DNA of 64,000 bases from Pusillimonas sp. UBA6240 (GTDB taxonomy: Bacteria > Pseudomonadota > Gammaproteobacteria > Burkholderiales > Burkholderiaceae_B). A program made the position numbers and the translations under genes. Position 1 is the stretch's first letter; each line of letters starts with the position of its first letter. Location: positions 1 through 64,000 of the forward strand of contig DJWC01000017.1 of NCBI GenBank assembly GCA_002441445.1, given 5' to 3'. This document shows positions 8,823 to 17,792 of the stretch, one piece after another. The notes under the pieces are model-generated. The model made no database searches. It was not told the origin of the DNA and was given only the letters and a program-made list of their open reading frames with translations.

Positions 8823-11800
8823 ATGCCATCCGGACTAGTGCGTGCCATGCTCGCCGCCATCGCGGCCTTGAGCTTGATCGGCATGCCGGCCATCGCGCAC
8901 GCCGCGTCGGTCTTGTTCATCACGACCAGCAATGTGCCGGCGGGCAAATTCAAGGTGCTGGCGGATATCGCCCGCCCGCATGGCCTGGATGTGGACGTCA
9001 AGTACATCAACGACATTCCCGCCGATGCGGACGCCGGCTTGTTCAGCGGCCGCGACATCGTCTTTGTCGATACCTACCAGCAGGATGCGGTGCGGGCCAA
9101 ATTGGCCCATGCCCTGCCCGGGCTGCGGGCGCCGCTGGCCTGGGTGTACGACCAGGCGCCGGCCGGCGTGAATCTGCCTGACGCGCTGGCGCGCCGTTTG
9201 GCGATCTACTACTCCAATGGCGGACGGGAAAACTTCGACGCCTTTTTCGCAACGACTGCCGCCTTGCTGGCCGGACGCAGCACGGAAGGCATTGCGGAGC
9301 CCATCGTATTTCCCGATACGGCGGTTTACCATCCAAAGGCGCCGCGCATGTTCGCCGATCTGCTGGATTACTTGCAATGGAAAGGCGTCGACCTTGCGGG
9401 GCAGCATCCGCCCATCATAGGCATCGCCTTTCATCAGCAATACGTGTCGGCGCTCCAGACGCGCCTGATCGACGATACGATTGCGCGCGTGGAGGCCGCC
9501 GGCGCCATTCCCCTGGCCTACTACCACACTACCTCGGACCAAAACGCCAACCGCCGGATGCTGGCGCCCGGCGGCCGGCCGCTGGCGAGCGTCTTGATCA
9601 ATACACGCATAGTCTTGAGCACCGACGGGCTGCGCAAGGAATTCGAAGAGCTCGGCATTCCAGTCGTGCAGGCCACCCCCTACCGGCGCGGCGATGAACA
9701 GGAATGGCGGGACGATCCGCAAGGCGTGCAGTTGATGGACGTGCCTTTCTATATGGCGCAGGCCGAGTACACGGGCATCATCGATATTCAGGTGGCGTCC
9801 GCATTCGACAAGCAGGACGGCCAATTGACGCCGATCGATGAACAGCTGCAGTCGGTCGTGGACAAGGCGTTGCGGCTGGCGGCGCTGCAGCGCAAGCAAA
9901 ACTCCGATAAGGCCTTGACCCTCTTTTTCTGGAATTACCCTCCCGGCGAGAAAAACCTGTCCGCTTCTTTCCTGAACGTGCCGGAGAGCATGACGAATGT
10001 CTTGCGCGCCTTGAAGCAGGCGGGCTATGACACCGAAGTGCCCGACGAAGCCCGGCTGGTGGAGCAGTTGCAGCGGCTGCTGGCGCCGCTGTATCGCGAC
10101 GGCAAGCTGCGGGAACTGCTGGATGACGGCCTTGCGGCCCGCCTGCCGGTGGCTGAATACCGCGCCTGGCTGGACACGCTGCCGGCCGCGCGGCGCGACG
10201 AGATGCTGCAGCGCTGGGGCGATCCGGCCGAATCGTCCATGGTGTTGCGCGATGGCGATGAGGCTTATTTCGTGGTGCCGCGCTTGATGCTGGGCAAGGT
10301 GGCCATCATGCCGCAGCCGCCGCGCGCCGATAAATCGGAAGACAAGGAAAAAGCGCTGTACCACTCCATGACCGCGCTGCCCACGCACTTCTATCTGGCC
10401 GCCTACTTATGGGCGCGCACGCAGCACGCGTCGGATGCCTTCATCCACTTCGGCACCCACGGCTCGCAGGAATGGATGCCGGGCAAGGAACGCGGGCTGT
10501 CCATTCACGACTATCCCATGCTGGCGCTCGGCGATGTCCCCGTCATCTATCCCTATATCGCGGACAATATCGGCGAGGCGCAGCAGGCGCGGCGGCGCGG
10601 CAGGGCCGTCATCGTCAGCCACCAGACGCCGCCTTTCCAGCCGGCCGGCATGCACGACGCCCTGACCCAGATGCATGATTTGCTGCACCAGTGGCTGGCC
10701 CAGGATCAGGGCGCGGTGCGCGAGCAGATCAAGACCGACCTGCTAGCCCAGGCCGCCAAGGAACGCGTGCTACAAGACATGGGGTGGACCCTCGAGCGCG
10801 CCGCCGCCGAATTTCCCGCTTTCATCGATACGCTGCATGCGCATTTGCATGAGCTGGCCCACATGGCGCAACCCCTGGGCCTGCACGCCCTGGGCAGGGC
10901 GCCGCGCGAGGATCATCGGCTGGCGACTGTCCTGCTCATGCTGGGCCAGCCTTTCTGGGACGCGGCGGCGCGTCAGGCCGGGGTGAAGGAACAGGATCTG
11001 GACGAGGCCGTCGTCGCCGATTATGAGCGCCTGGACGCCACCGTGCCTTATGCGCTGCTCAAGCGCAGTCTGGTGGACGGCCAGGAGCCCGCGGCGGCCG
11101 GGCCGGAACTGAAAAGCATGCTTGAGCAGGGGCGCGCCTGGTACGCGGCCATCGGGGCGCAGCGCGAACTGCCCGCTGTGCTGGATGGCTTGGCTGGACG
11201 CTACATCCCCACGTCCTATGGCGGTGACCCCATCAAGAATCCGGACGCCTATCCGACCGGGCGCAACCTGTACGGCTTCGATCCTTCGCGGGTGCCGACG
11301 CGCCAGGCCTGGGAGGCGGGCAAGGATGCGGCGGAGCAATTGCTTCAGGCGCACCGCGCCCAGTCGGGCCAGACGCCGCGCAAACTGGCGTTCTCGCTGT
11401 GGTCCGTGGAAACCATGCGGCATCAAGGCTTGCTCGAAGCGCAGGCGCTGTGGCTGATGGGCGTCGAGCCGGTATGGGACAAGGGCGGCCGGGTCGTCGA
11501 CGTGCGCCTGGTGCCGCGCCAGGAACTGGGCCGCCCCAGGGTGGATGTGGTGCTGTCGGCCACCGGTTTGTATCGCGATCATTTCCCCAATGTGCTCAAG
11601 CAGCTCGCGCGCGCCGCCCAGTTGGCCGTCCAAGAGGAAGAGTCCGACAACCCTATTGCCGCGAATGCCGCCGCCATCGTCGCCCGTTTGCGCGAGCAGG
11701 GCGTGCCGGCGGCCGATGCCGCGCTGGCCGGCCAGACACGCATCTTCTCGTCGGCATCCGGGCTATACGGGACCGGCCTGGATGATGCGACGCTGGCCAC

Positions 11801-12815
11801 CGATACCTGGACGGGCAAGGAAGAAGGCGACAAGAAACTGGCCGGCTTGTACTTGTCCAGGATGCAGTTCGCCTACGGCCCGGATGAATCGAAATGGGGC
11901 CAAGCCGGCGCGGCGGGCGGCGCCGCGGTCAATCTCTACGCCGAGCAATTGCGGGGCACCGAAGGCGCGGTCCTGTCGCGCAGCTCCAATACCTACGGCA
12001 TGCTGACCACCGACGATCCCTTCCAGTATCTGGGGGGATTGAGCCTGGCCGTGCGCGCTCTGGACGGCAAGGCGCCCGAGCTGTATATCTCCAATCTGCG
12101 GAGCGGCGGCGCGGGCAAGATCGAAGGGGCCGCGGGCTTTCTGGCCAAGGAGCTGGCGACGCGGCAACTCCATCCCGGCTATATCAAGGGCTTGATGGCG
12201 GAAGGTTATTCCGGCACGCTCAGCGTGCTGGACGCCACCAACAATCTATGGGGCTGGACGGCCGTGGCGCGCGAGATCGTGCGCGACGACCAATGGGAGG
12301 AAATGGCGGAAGTCTATGTGCGCGACAAGTACAAGCTCGGTCTGGAAGAATGGTTCGAAAAGGAAAATCCGCACGCTTTGGCACAGACCATAGAACGCAT
12401 GCTGGAAGCCGCCCGCCAGGAGTACTGGAATGCCGATCCCGCCACTGTGGCTGAGTTGAAAGAGCGCTATCGCGAGCTGGCCAGCCGCCACGATGTGCAA
12501 AGCGACAACGCGCGCTTCCTGGAATACGTGGCCAGCGGCGCGCCGGCGGACATCGCTCCGGCGGCCTCCGCGGCGCAGCCGGCTGAGCAGGCGGCGCAGC
12601 CCGACTCCCCGCCGGCCGCCGAACCGCCGGCCGACCCCGGGACGCCCCTGGAGCAGGTAAGCGGCATGCGCCTGGACAAAGTAAGCCCTGAAGCGGCGCC
12701 CGCGGAGCATCGGCTCTACCTGGTCCTGGCCCTATTGCTGCTGGCATTCCTGGCCGGCGCGGCGCGCCAGGCCTGGCCGGCCGCGGCCCGGGCGGGCGGA
12801 GGGATGCGGGCGTGA
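8823..12815 (+). CDS. Periplasmic membrane-anchored CobN/BchH/HmuS-family chelatase-like protein
   Basis: A 1330-residue protein of the CobN/magnesium chelatase H superfamily. The family motif lies at residues 542-555 (HFGTHGSQEWMPGK, with His542 and His546). YIPTSYGGDPIKNPDAYPTG, ASGLYGTGLDD and YAEQLRGTEGAVLSRSSNTYG also match conserved CobN blocks. Unlike cytoplasmic CobN it begins with a signal peptide (MLAAIAALSLIGMPAIAHA) and ends, after a Pro/Ala-rich linker, with one membrane helix (LYLVLALLLLAFLAGA). It is therefore predicted to be periplasmic and anchored in the inner membrane. No cobS, cobT or other cobalamin gene is nearby. The next genes are ExbB-like and DUF2149, as in hmuS-type heme operons. 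Removal of metal from heme, or metallation of a tetrapyrrole, is a hypothesis. Confidence 0.88.
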   Translation: MPSGLVRAMLAAIAALSLIGMPAIAHAASVLFITTSNVPAGKFKVLADIARPHGLDVDVKYINDIPADADAGLFSGRDIVFVDTYQQDAVRAKLAHALPGLRAPLAWVYDQAPAGVNLPDALARRLAIYYSNGGRENFDAFFATTAALLAGRSTEGIAEPIVFPDTAVYHPKAPRMFADLLDYLQWKGVDLAGQHPPIIGIAFHQQYVSALQTRLIDDTIARVEAAGAIPLAYYHTTSDQNANRRMLAPGGRPLASVLINTRIVLSTDGLRKEFEELGIPVVQATPYRRGDEQEWRDDPQGVQLMDVPFYMAQAEYTGIIDIQVASAFDKQDGQLTPIDEQLQSVVDKALRLAALQRKQNSDKALTLFFWNYPPGEKNLSASFLNVPESMTNVLRALKQAGYDTEVPDEARLVEQLQRLLAPLYRDGKLRELLDDGLAARLPVAEYRAWLDTLPAARRDEMLQRWGDPAESSMVLRDGDEAYFVVPRLMLGKVAIMPQPPRADKSEDKEKALYHSMTALPTHFYLAAYLWARTQHASDAFIHFGTHGSQEWMPGKERGLSIHDYPMLALGDVPVIYPYIADNIGEAQQARRRGRAVIVSHQTPPFQPAGMHDALTQMHDLLHQWLAQDQGAVREQIKTDLLAQAAKERVLQDMGWTLERAAAEFPAFIDTLHAHLHELAHMAQPLGLHALGRAPREDHRLATVLLMLGQPFWDAAARQAGVKEQDLDEAVVADYERLDATVPYALLKRSLVDGQEPAAAGPELKSMLEQGRAWYAAIGAQRELPAVLDGLAGRYIPTSYGGDPIKNPDAYPTGRNLYGFDPSRVPTRQAWEAGKDAAEQLLQAHRAQSGQTPRKLAFSLWSVETMRHQGLLEAQALWLMGVEPVWDKGGRVVDVRLVPRQELGRPRVDVVLSATGLYRDHFPNVLKQLARAAQLAVQEEESDNPIAANAAAIVARLREQGVPAADAALAGQTRIFSSASGLYGTGLDDATLATDTWTGKEEGDKKLAGLYLSRMQFAYGPDESKWGQAGAAGGAAVNLYAEQLRGTEGAVLSRSSNTYGMLTTDDPFQYLGGLSLAVRALDGKAPELYISNLRSGGAGKIEGAAGFLAKELATRQLHPGYIKGLMAEGYSGTLSVLDATNNLWGWTAVAREIVRDDQWEEMAEVYVRDKYKLGLEEWFEKENPHALAQTIERMLEAARQEYWNADPATVAELKERYRELASRHDVQSDNARFLEYVASGAPADIAPAASAAQPAEQAAQPDSPPAAEPPADPGTPLEQVSGMRLDKVSPEAAPAEHRLYLVLALLLLAFLAGAARQAWPAAARAGGGMRA

Positions 12816-12889
12816 GCGCAAGGCGACACAAAGCCGCTTGCGCGCTTGCACATGCGAGGAATATTTATGTCAAGTACAAAGGTTGAGGC

Positions 12890-13420
12890 ATGAGTCAGAC
12901 ACTGGAACAATGGATGTATCAAGTCGGGCAGGTTTTCCTGATCCCCACATTGATGGCGATCTCCATCCTTTTTCTTTATTCCCTGTACGCTTTGGGGGCG
13001 TTCGCGGTCGCATATTGCCAGCGCCGCCGGCACGCCCTGGGCGAGCATGCGTACGGCGTGCGCAGCTATGAGCTGATGCGCTGGGCGCAGGCGCATCCCG
13101 GCGCGACGGACGACGAGCTGGACGTCGCGGCGCACAAGCTGTTGGAGGTGCCGCGGGTGACCACCCGCATCACCCCCATGCTGGGCCTGGTCGCCACCAT
13201 GATCCCCATGGGCCCCGCATTGAAGGGCTTGTCGGACGGCAACCTGGCGTCGGTATCGGAAAACCTGGCGATCGCTTTTTCCGCCGTCATCCTGGCGTTG
13301 ATCGCCGCCGCCATTACCTATTGGGTCGTTTCCATCAAGCGCCGCTGGCTGGCCGAGGAGCTGGCCTGGCTCCAGTCCGCGCGCAATACGAGTAGCGCCG
13401 CCGCCAGGAAGGCGGCATGA
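12890..13420 (+). CDS. MotA/TolQ/ExbB-family proton channel protein
   Basis: A 176-residue inner-membrane protein with three predicted helices: IPTLMAISILFLYSLYALGAFAVAY near the N-terminus, TRITPMLGLVATMIPMGPALKGL, and LAIAFSAVILALIAAAITYWVV. The ordering, short first loop and TPMLGLVATMIPMGPAL block are those of TolQ/ExbB proteins, which form proton channels with an ExbD/TolR partner to energise outer-membrane transport. It starts 74 bases after the chelatase-like gene, and its stop overlaps the start of the DUF2149 gene (ATGA). It is probably a dedicated energy-coupling subunit for this locus. Confidence 0.87.
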   Translation: MSQTLEQWMYQVGQVFLIPTLMAISILFLYSLYALGAFAVAYCQRRRHALGEHAYGVRSYELMRWAQAHPGATDDELDVAAHKLLEVPRVTTRITPMLGLVATMIPMGPALKGLSDGNLASVSENLAIAFSAVILALIAAAITYWVVSIKRRWLAEELAWLQSARNTSSAAARKAA

Positions 13421-13740
13421 AATTCCTGAACGAAACCGAATCGGACGATCCCATCCTGTCGGTGGTGAACCTGATCGATATTTTCCTGGTCATTATCGCG
13501 GCCTTGCTGATCACGATAGCCCAGAATCCCCTGCTGGATCCCTTCACCCGGAAAGAGGTCACCATCATCACCGACCCGGGCAAAGACAATATGGAAATGA
13601 TCATCAAAAAAGGGGAAACCATAGAGCGCTTCAAAGCCAACGGGGAAACCGGGCAGGGGGAAGGGTCCAAGGCGGGCGTAGCCTATCGCATGAAAGACGG
13701 AACGGTGGTCTATGTGCCGGAGCCGAGCATGAGCAATTGA
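13417..13740 (+). CDS. DUF2149 protein, ExbD/TolR-like
   Basis: A 107-residue protein with a short cytoplasmic N-terminus, one membrane helix (residues 16-36) and a small C-terminal periplasmic domain. The helix starts NLIDIFLVIIAALLI, with Asp21 in the position of the proton-carrying Asp of ExbD/TolR (LIDVxLVLL pattern). The protein thus looks like a shortened ExbD analogue paired with the ExbB-like protein, whose stop codon overlaps its ATG. DUF2149 genes are found next to CobN-like and ExbB-like genes in heme/TonB loci of other phyla. The function is inferred. Confidence 0.82.
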   Translation: MKFLNETESDDPILSVVNLIDIFLVIIAALLITIAQNPLLDPFTRKEVTIITDPGKDNMEMIIKKGETIERFKANGETGQGEGSKAGVAYRMKDGTVVYVPEPSMSN

Positions 13741-13838
13741 AACCCCGCCGCGGCTCCGGGGCCGTGTCCCTCGCGGCGGCGGTTCGGTTTAAGCTATGCA
13801 TGGCGCCGCGCAGCAAGCGCGGCATTCAGGAGTCAGGC

Positions 13839-14471
13839 ATGCAGAAGGATGTTTCCAGTCCGCCCCCGGCGCAGAATACGCAAAGCAATGTCGATACACC
13901 GGGCGGCGCGCCCGGCGATACCGCGGCCCGCGCGCAGCGCCTGTTTTTTGCATTGTGGCCTTCGGAGCAATCGGCGGCGCAAATCATGGCTTGGGCGCGT
14001 GATGCGCATGCGGCGTTCGGAGGCCGCATGATGCGGCCGGAAACCCTGCATCTGACGCTCGCCTTCCTGGGCAATACGCCGGCGGATCGGGCCGGCGAGC
14101 TGGCCCGATCCGCCGCCGCATGGCCCGCGGCCGTTCAAGCCGTGACCCTGCGCCGCTACGGCCGTTTCGCGGGCCCGCGCATCGTATGGGCGGGGCCGTC
14201 CGAAAGTGACCGCCATACGCCGCCCTGGCTGGACGACCTGTACGACGACTTATGGCGCCGCCTGGAAGAACGGGGCTGGCAGCGGCCGCAAAGCATCTTC
14301 CGGCCGCATGTGTCCTTGTTGCGCAAGGCGGGGCCCGGCGATGTGACCGCCTTGCAGCGGCCGCCGCTGACCTGGATGCCCGAAGCCTGCTTGCTGGTGG
14401 CTTCCGAGCCGCGCGAGGGCGGTTCCCATTATCGCGTGCTTGCCCGCATGCCGCTGCGCGCCGTCGGCTGA
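13839..14471 (+). CDS. thpR: RNA 2',3'-cyclic phosphodiesterase (ThpR/LigT, 2H family)
   Basis: Cytoplasmic 2H phosphoesterase of about 210 residues that would hydrolyse RNA 2',3'-cyclic ends to 2'-phosphates. Both HxTx-type motifs are visible: HLTLAFLG near residue 70 and RPHVSLLRK near residue 157. The conserved opening RLFFALWPSE is preceded by an unusually long Gln/Pro/Thr-rich leader of about 30 residues. The ATG at 13839 has AGGAG seven bases upstream; starts further left lack a good site. It stands alone between the DUF2149 gene and the GFA gene. Confidence 0.88.
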   Translation: MQKDVSSPPPAQNTQSNVDTPGGAPGDTAARAQRLFFALWPSEQSAAQIMAWARDAHAAFGGRMMRPETLHLTLAFLGNTPADRAGELARSAAAWPAAVQAVTLRRYGRFAGPRIVWAGPSESDRHTPPWLDDLYDDLWRRLEERGWQRPQSIFRPHVSLLRKAGPGDVTALQRPPLTWMPEACLLVASEPREGGSHYRVLARMPLRAVG

Positions 14472-14520
14472 CGGGCATAAAGTTTGCTGACTGGCTTGCC
14501 TTGTTCGAAGGAGGACAGCC

Positions 14521-15012
14521 ATGCTGCTAGAAGGTTCCTGCCACTGCGGCGCCGTGCATTTCACGGTGTCCAGCGTGAATCCCTATCCTTATCAACGCTG
14601 TTACTGCTCCATATGCCGCAAAACCCAAGGCGGTGGCGGCTATGCCATCAATATCTCGGGCGATGCCGCGACATTGAAGGTAAGAGGCAGCGACGAGGTG
14701 TCCGTCTACCACGCCAAGCTGCGCGATGACCAGGGCCGGCCATCGGGCGTCAGTACGGGCGAACGCCATTTCTGCAGCCGTTGCGGCAGCGCACTGTGGC
14801 TTTTCAGCCCCGAATGGCCGGACTTGGTGCATCCGTTCGCCTCGGCCATCGATACCAATCTGCCCGTTCCGCCCGAGCGCACGCATTTGTTCCTGGACTC
14901 CCGCGCGTCATGGGTGGAGCCCGAGTTGCGTGCGGGCGATAAACCCTTCAATGGCTATCCCGAAGAATCCATCGCCGAATGGCATGAGCGCTTAAACCTG
15001 CGGCAAGAATGA
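14521..15012 (+). CDS. GFA-family (glutathione-dependent formaldehyde-activating enzyme-like) zinc protein
   Basis: A 163-residue protein of the GFA/CENP-V fold. It carries the zinc-binding cysteine motifs CHCG (residues 7-10), CYCSICRKTQGG and CSRCGSALW, in the order seen in the family. Members are annotated as S-hydroxymethylglutathione synthase-like, but most have no verified reaction. A GAAGGAGG-type site precedes the ATG. No formaldehyde dehydrogenase gene is nearby, so the substrate is unknown. Confidence 0.88.
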   Translation: MLLEGSCHCGAVHFTVSSVNPYPYQRCYCSICRKTQGGGGYAINISGDAATLKVRGSDEVSVYHAKLRDDQGRPSGVSTGERHFCSRCGSALWLFSPEWPDLVHPFASAIDTNLPVPPERTHLFLDSRASWVEPELRAGDKPFNGYPEESIAEWHERLNLRQE

Positions 15013-15021
15013 ATAAGGCGA

Positions 15022-15090
15022 GGCGGGCCACGACAGGCCGGGCCGCGAAAGGCCGGGCCACGCTTGGTCGGGCCGCGTAGGCCGGGCCTG
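15022..15090 (+). repeat. Imperfect tandem repeat, about 15-bp period
   Basis: About four and a half copies of a G+C-rich unit resembling GCCGGGCCGCGAAAG, GCCGGGCCACGCTTG and GTCGGGCCGCGTAG stand head to tail in the 118-base gap between the GFA gene and the small acidic gene. The core GGGCC repeats in every unit. Its role is unknown; it could be slippage-generated or form stable RNA structure after the GFA stop. Confidence 0.7.
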
Positions 15091-15130
15091 GGATTTGCTG
15101 CCTGCGGGCATGCCTGTTTTGGAGAATGAC

Positions 15131-15478
15131 ATGGCCACGAAGAAAGATCTGGACCGGGATCTGGAACAGCAGTTGGATCAAATCGAGCAAGACAAGGACT
15201 TCGATGAAGAGGTCGATTTGCGGAGCGCGCGCTTGTCGGAACCCGCGCTGGGGCCCAGCGATTCCTCGGACTCCGGCAGCGACATGCCGCGCAACATGCC
15301 CGATACCGACAGCGATCGCAACAACACAGGCGAGCGCCCGCAGGTGGAAAATACGGGCGACGCGCCCCTGGACGACGATGTGGAGCCCGATGAGGTCGTG
15401 CCCGAGGAGCGGGCCGGCCTGGCGCATACGCCGCCGGATCCGGCGCGCAATGGCGGCGCGGACGAGCGGAATGGGTAG
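15131..15478 (+). CDS. Small acidic hypothetical protein
   Basis: A 115-residue, strongly acidic and probably disordered protein. It opens with a charged helix (MATKKDLDRDLEQQLDQIEQ) and continues with Ser/Asp/Pro-rich sequence. There is no cysteine, signal peptide or membrane segment. The ATG at 15131 follows GGAG with ideal six-base spacing, which supports translation. No family is recognised. It ends 71 bases before the convergent TonB-dependent receptor gene. Confidence 0.7.
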   Translation: MATKKDLDRDLEQQLDQIEQDKDFDEEVDLRSARLSEPALGPSDSSDSGSDMPRNMPDTDSDRNNTGERPQVENTGDAPLDDDVEPDEVVPEERAGLAHTPPDPARNGGADERNG

Positions 15479-15549
15479 CTGAGCAGTATGGATGGGTGGG
15501 CGATGCAGCTGCCCGGAGCTTGGACTTGCGCAAAGCGCAGCATGATCAT

Positions 15550-17715
15550 TCAGAACTGATATGAGGCGCTGAGGCCGGCCGTCCAGTTGCGCCCCGGGGC
15601 CGGCTCGTAGTAACGCCCGCCGTTGGCGTTGATGATGGCCGAGCCGGCATAGCGCTTGTCCAGGATGTTATCCACGCGGGCAAAGGCGTTTATCTTCCAG
15701 TTCGGAAGTTTCCATAGATAGCCTGCGTGCAGCGCCGCGGTGAAATAGGCGGGCGCGGACTCGTCGTTGCTGTCGTTCACATAGATCTTGCTGAGATAGC
15801 GGCCCTCGACGCCCGCTCGCCATCCGGCGGGCGGCATCCAGCCCAGGGACGCGAACAGCGATTGCCGGGCGATTCCCGGAATGCGGTTTCCCGCCGGAAC
15901 GAGATTGGCCGGCGCCGCCGCGCCCGCGTAAAAGCTGTCGCGATAGGTCGCATCCAGCCAGGTGTAGGCGAACTGCGCTTGCCAATTGCGCGCCACTTCC
16001 CCGCTCCAGCTCAGTTCGAAGCCGTTGCGCCGCGTTCGCCCGGCATTGCGGTAAGTCGTGCGGCCGCCCAGGTTTTCGGCCGCCACGATCTCGTCCTCGG
16101 TCCGGGTCTGGAACAGGGCGGCGGTCAACAAACCGCCGGCCAGACGGGCTTTGGCGCCGATTTCGACGCTGGTGTTGACCGAGGGCCGCAACGCGAAATT
16201 GAGGCCGGGAAGATGATCCGAGCGATAGGAGATCTCATTGAAAGTGGGCGTCTCGAATCCGCGCCCCACGGTCGCGTAAAGGCTCAGATCGCCGGTGGGC
16301 TGATAGCGCAGGGCCGCCATCGGCAAGGCCTTGGTATAGCGCGCCGACCCGCTGTCGTCGCCGTTGCCGGCGGTGATGTAACGGTCATCCGAATCGAAAT
16401 GCACCGTGCTGTAGCGCAGCCCCGCATCCAGCGTCCAGCGCGGGGCGAATTGCCACGAAGCCTGCAGGTAGGGATCGATATTCCAGAGCTCATTGACTTC
16501 CTTGCGGCGCAGATTGCCCCGCACGCCCAGCTGGCTGCCGGCGAAATTCTCGTAGCCTCGCCGGTCTTCGGTCAGGGTATCGTAGGCCACCCCGCCTATC
16601 AGCGTCAGCGAGCCGCCCATCAGCGCAAGGCGGGATGTCCAGCGCAGGTCCGCGCCGCCGTAGTCGCGGCCCAGGTCGATGACGCCGCCCGCATGGCCGG
16701 GCGCCGCCTGCGTGTCGACGGGAATGGATTGGTATTGGACCGTTTTGCGCTGGCCGTAATAGGCCATGAGCTGGAGGTCATGCCGGGCATCGATGCGATG
16801 CTCGTAGGCCAGGCCGCCCTGGGTCTGCTTGACCGTCTTGCGCGTATTGAACCGTAAGGCGTTGGGCGCCGCACTGCGCGGGCTGTCGATGAATTCGTCA
16901 TAAGTCAGGCCCTGCGGGTCGTCGGCCTTCACATCCACGCTGTTCAGCACCAGCGTGAGCTTGCCGCCGTCGCCCACAGGCAGGCCCAGCTTGGCATTGG
17001 CCAAGTTCTTGCGCGCCGCGCTATGGTCACGGTAGCCGTCGGTCGTGTAACGGTTCACGCTCAGCAAATAATCCAGCCCGCCGCCCTCCATGGCGCCGCC
17101 GGCCTTGAGCCCGTAGCGGCGCTGGTTGTCGCTGCCCGCCGTAAAGCTGGGCGTGATGCGCAGAGGGCCGCTGCCTTCTTCAGTGAAGATCTGCACCACT
17201 CCGCCGGATGAATTGCCATACAGCGCGGAAAAAGGGCCGCGCAGCACCTCGACGCGGTCTATGGATGCGATGTCGATATTGGACGTCTGCCCCTGGCCGT
17301 CCGGCATGGTCGCCGGTATGCCATCCACATAAAGCCGTATGCCGCGGACGCCGAATGTGGAGCGCGAACCGAAGCCGCGTATGGACATCTGCAAATCCTG
17401 AGCATAGTTCTGGCGGTTCTGAACCAGCAGGCCGGGCACCCCGCCCAGGCTTTCCGACAGATTGACCTGCATCTGGCTGTCGCGCATGAGCTCGCCGTCG
17501 ATCACATCGACCGAAGCGGGCACATCGAAAGCCGGCTGCTCGACATGCGTGCTGGTCACGACCACGGGCGCCAGCGTGGTGACCGAGGCCCCATCCTGCG
17601 CGGTGCTTTCAGCCCGGCCGGAAACGGGCAAGAAGCATGCCACCAGCATGGTCCAGACGATGGGGTGGTCGCCGGGCCGGCGCAGCAGCGGGAGTGTCGA
17701 ACGCTGAACAGTCAT
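15550..17715 (-). CDS. TonB-dependent outer-membrane receptor
   Basis: About 721 residues. A signal peptide (IVWTMLVACFLPVSGRA) precedes a TonB-box-like region (LAPVVVTST) and a plug domain (LSESLGGVPGLLVQNRQ, SIRGFGSRSTFGVRGIRLYVDGIP, RVEVLRGPFSALYGNSSGGVV). A beta-barrel follows, ending in the outer-membrane signature ...AGLSASYQF. The ATG at 17715 gives the signal peptide; a GTG at 17853 would overlap the LysR gene. The family imports siderophores, heme, cobalamin or other metal complexes. The substrate is not readable from sequence, but the nearby chelatase/ExbBD-like operon makes a metal-tetrapyrrole plausible. Confidence 0.92.
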   Translation of the reverse strand: MTVQRSTLPLLRRPGDHPIVWTMLVACFLPVSGRAESTAQDGASVTTLAPVVVTSTHVEQPAFDVPASVDVIDGELMRDSQMQVNLSESLGGVPGLLVQNRQNYAQDLQMSIRGFGSRSTFGVRGIRLYVDGIPATMPDGQGQTSNIDIASIDRVEVLRGPFSALYGNSSGGVVQIFTEEGSGPLRITPSFTAGSDNQRRYGLKAGGAMEGGGLDYLLSVNRYTTDGYRDHSAARKNLANAKLGLPVGDGGKLTLVLNSVDVKADDPQGLTYDEFIDSPRSAAPNALRFNTRKTVKQTQGGLAYEHRIDARHDLQLMAYYGQRKTVQYQSIPVDTQAAPGHAGGVIDLGRDYGGADLRWTSRLALMGGSLTLIGGVAYDTLTEDRRGYENFAGSQLGVRGNLRRKEVNELWNIDPYLQASWQFAPRWTLDAGLRYSTVHFDSDDRYITAGNGDDSGSARYTKALPMAALRYQPTGDLSLYATVGRGFETPTFNEISYRSDHLPGLNFALRPSVNTSVEIGAKARLAGGLLTAALFQTRTEDEIVAAENLGGRTTYRNAGRTRRNGFELSWSGEVARNWQAQFAYTWLDATYRDSFYAGAAAPANLVPAGNRIPGIARQSLFASLGWMPPAGWRAGVEGRYLSKIYVNDSNDESAPAYFTAALHAGYLWKLPNWKINAFARVDNILDKRYAGSAIINANGGRYYEPAPGRNWTAGLSASYQF

Positions 17716-17792
17716 GGGGCAGCCATATGCAAGAGCGATTCGGGCGGCGGCGAGCCCTGGCATGGCTGCCGCGGCGGCATGTCCAAAGGTTA

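Noticed and set aside
8835..10388. 517-codon minus-strand open frame inside the CobN/HmuS-like gene
   Set aside because: It shows no recognisable domain and mirrors third-position G+C bias of the real gene on the other strand.
8823..12815. Reading the CobN homologue as the cobaltochelatase subunit of cobalamin synthesis
   Set aside because: A signal peptide, a C-terminal membrane anchor, ExbB/DUF2149 neighbours and the absence of other cob genes make a cytoplasmic cobaltochelatase unlikely, though homology is real.
13737..13838. Upstream start for the ThpR gene adding 34 residues
   Set aside because: The extra sequence has no ribosome binding site or conservation features, whereas the ATG at 13839 has AGGAG at ideal spacing.
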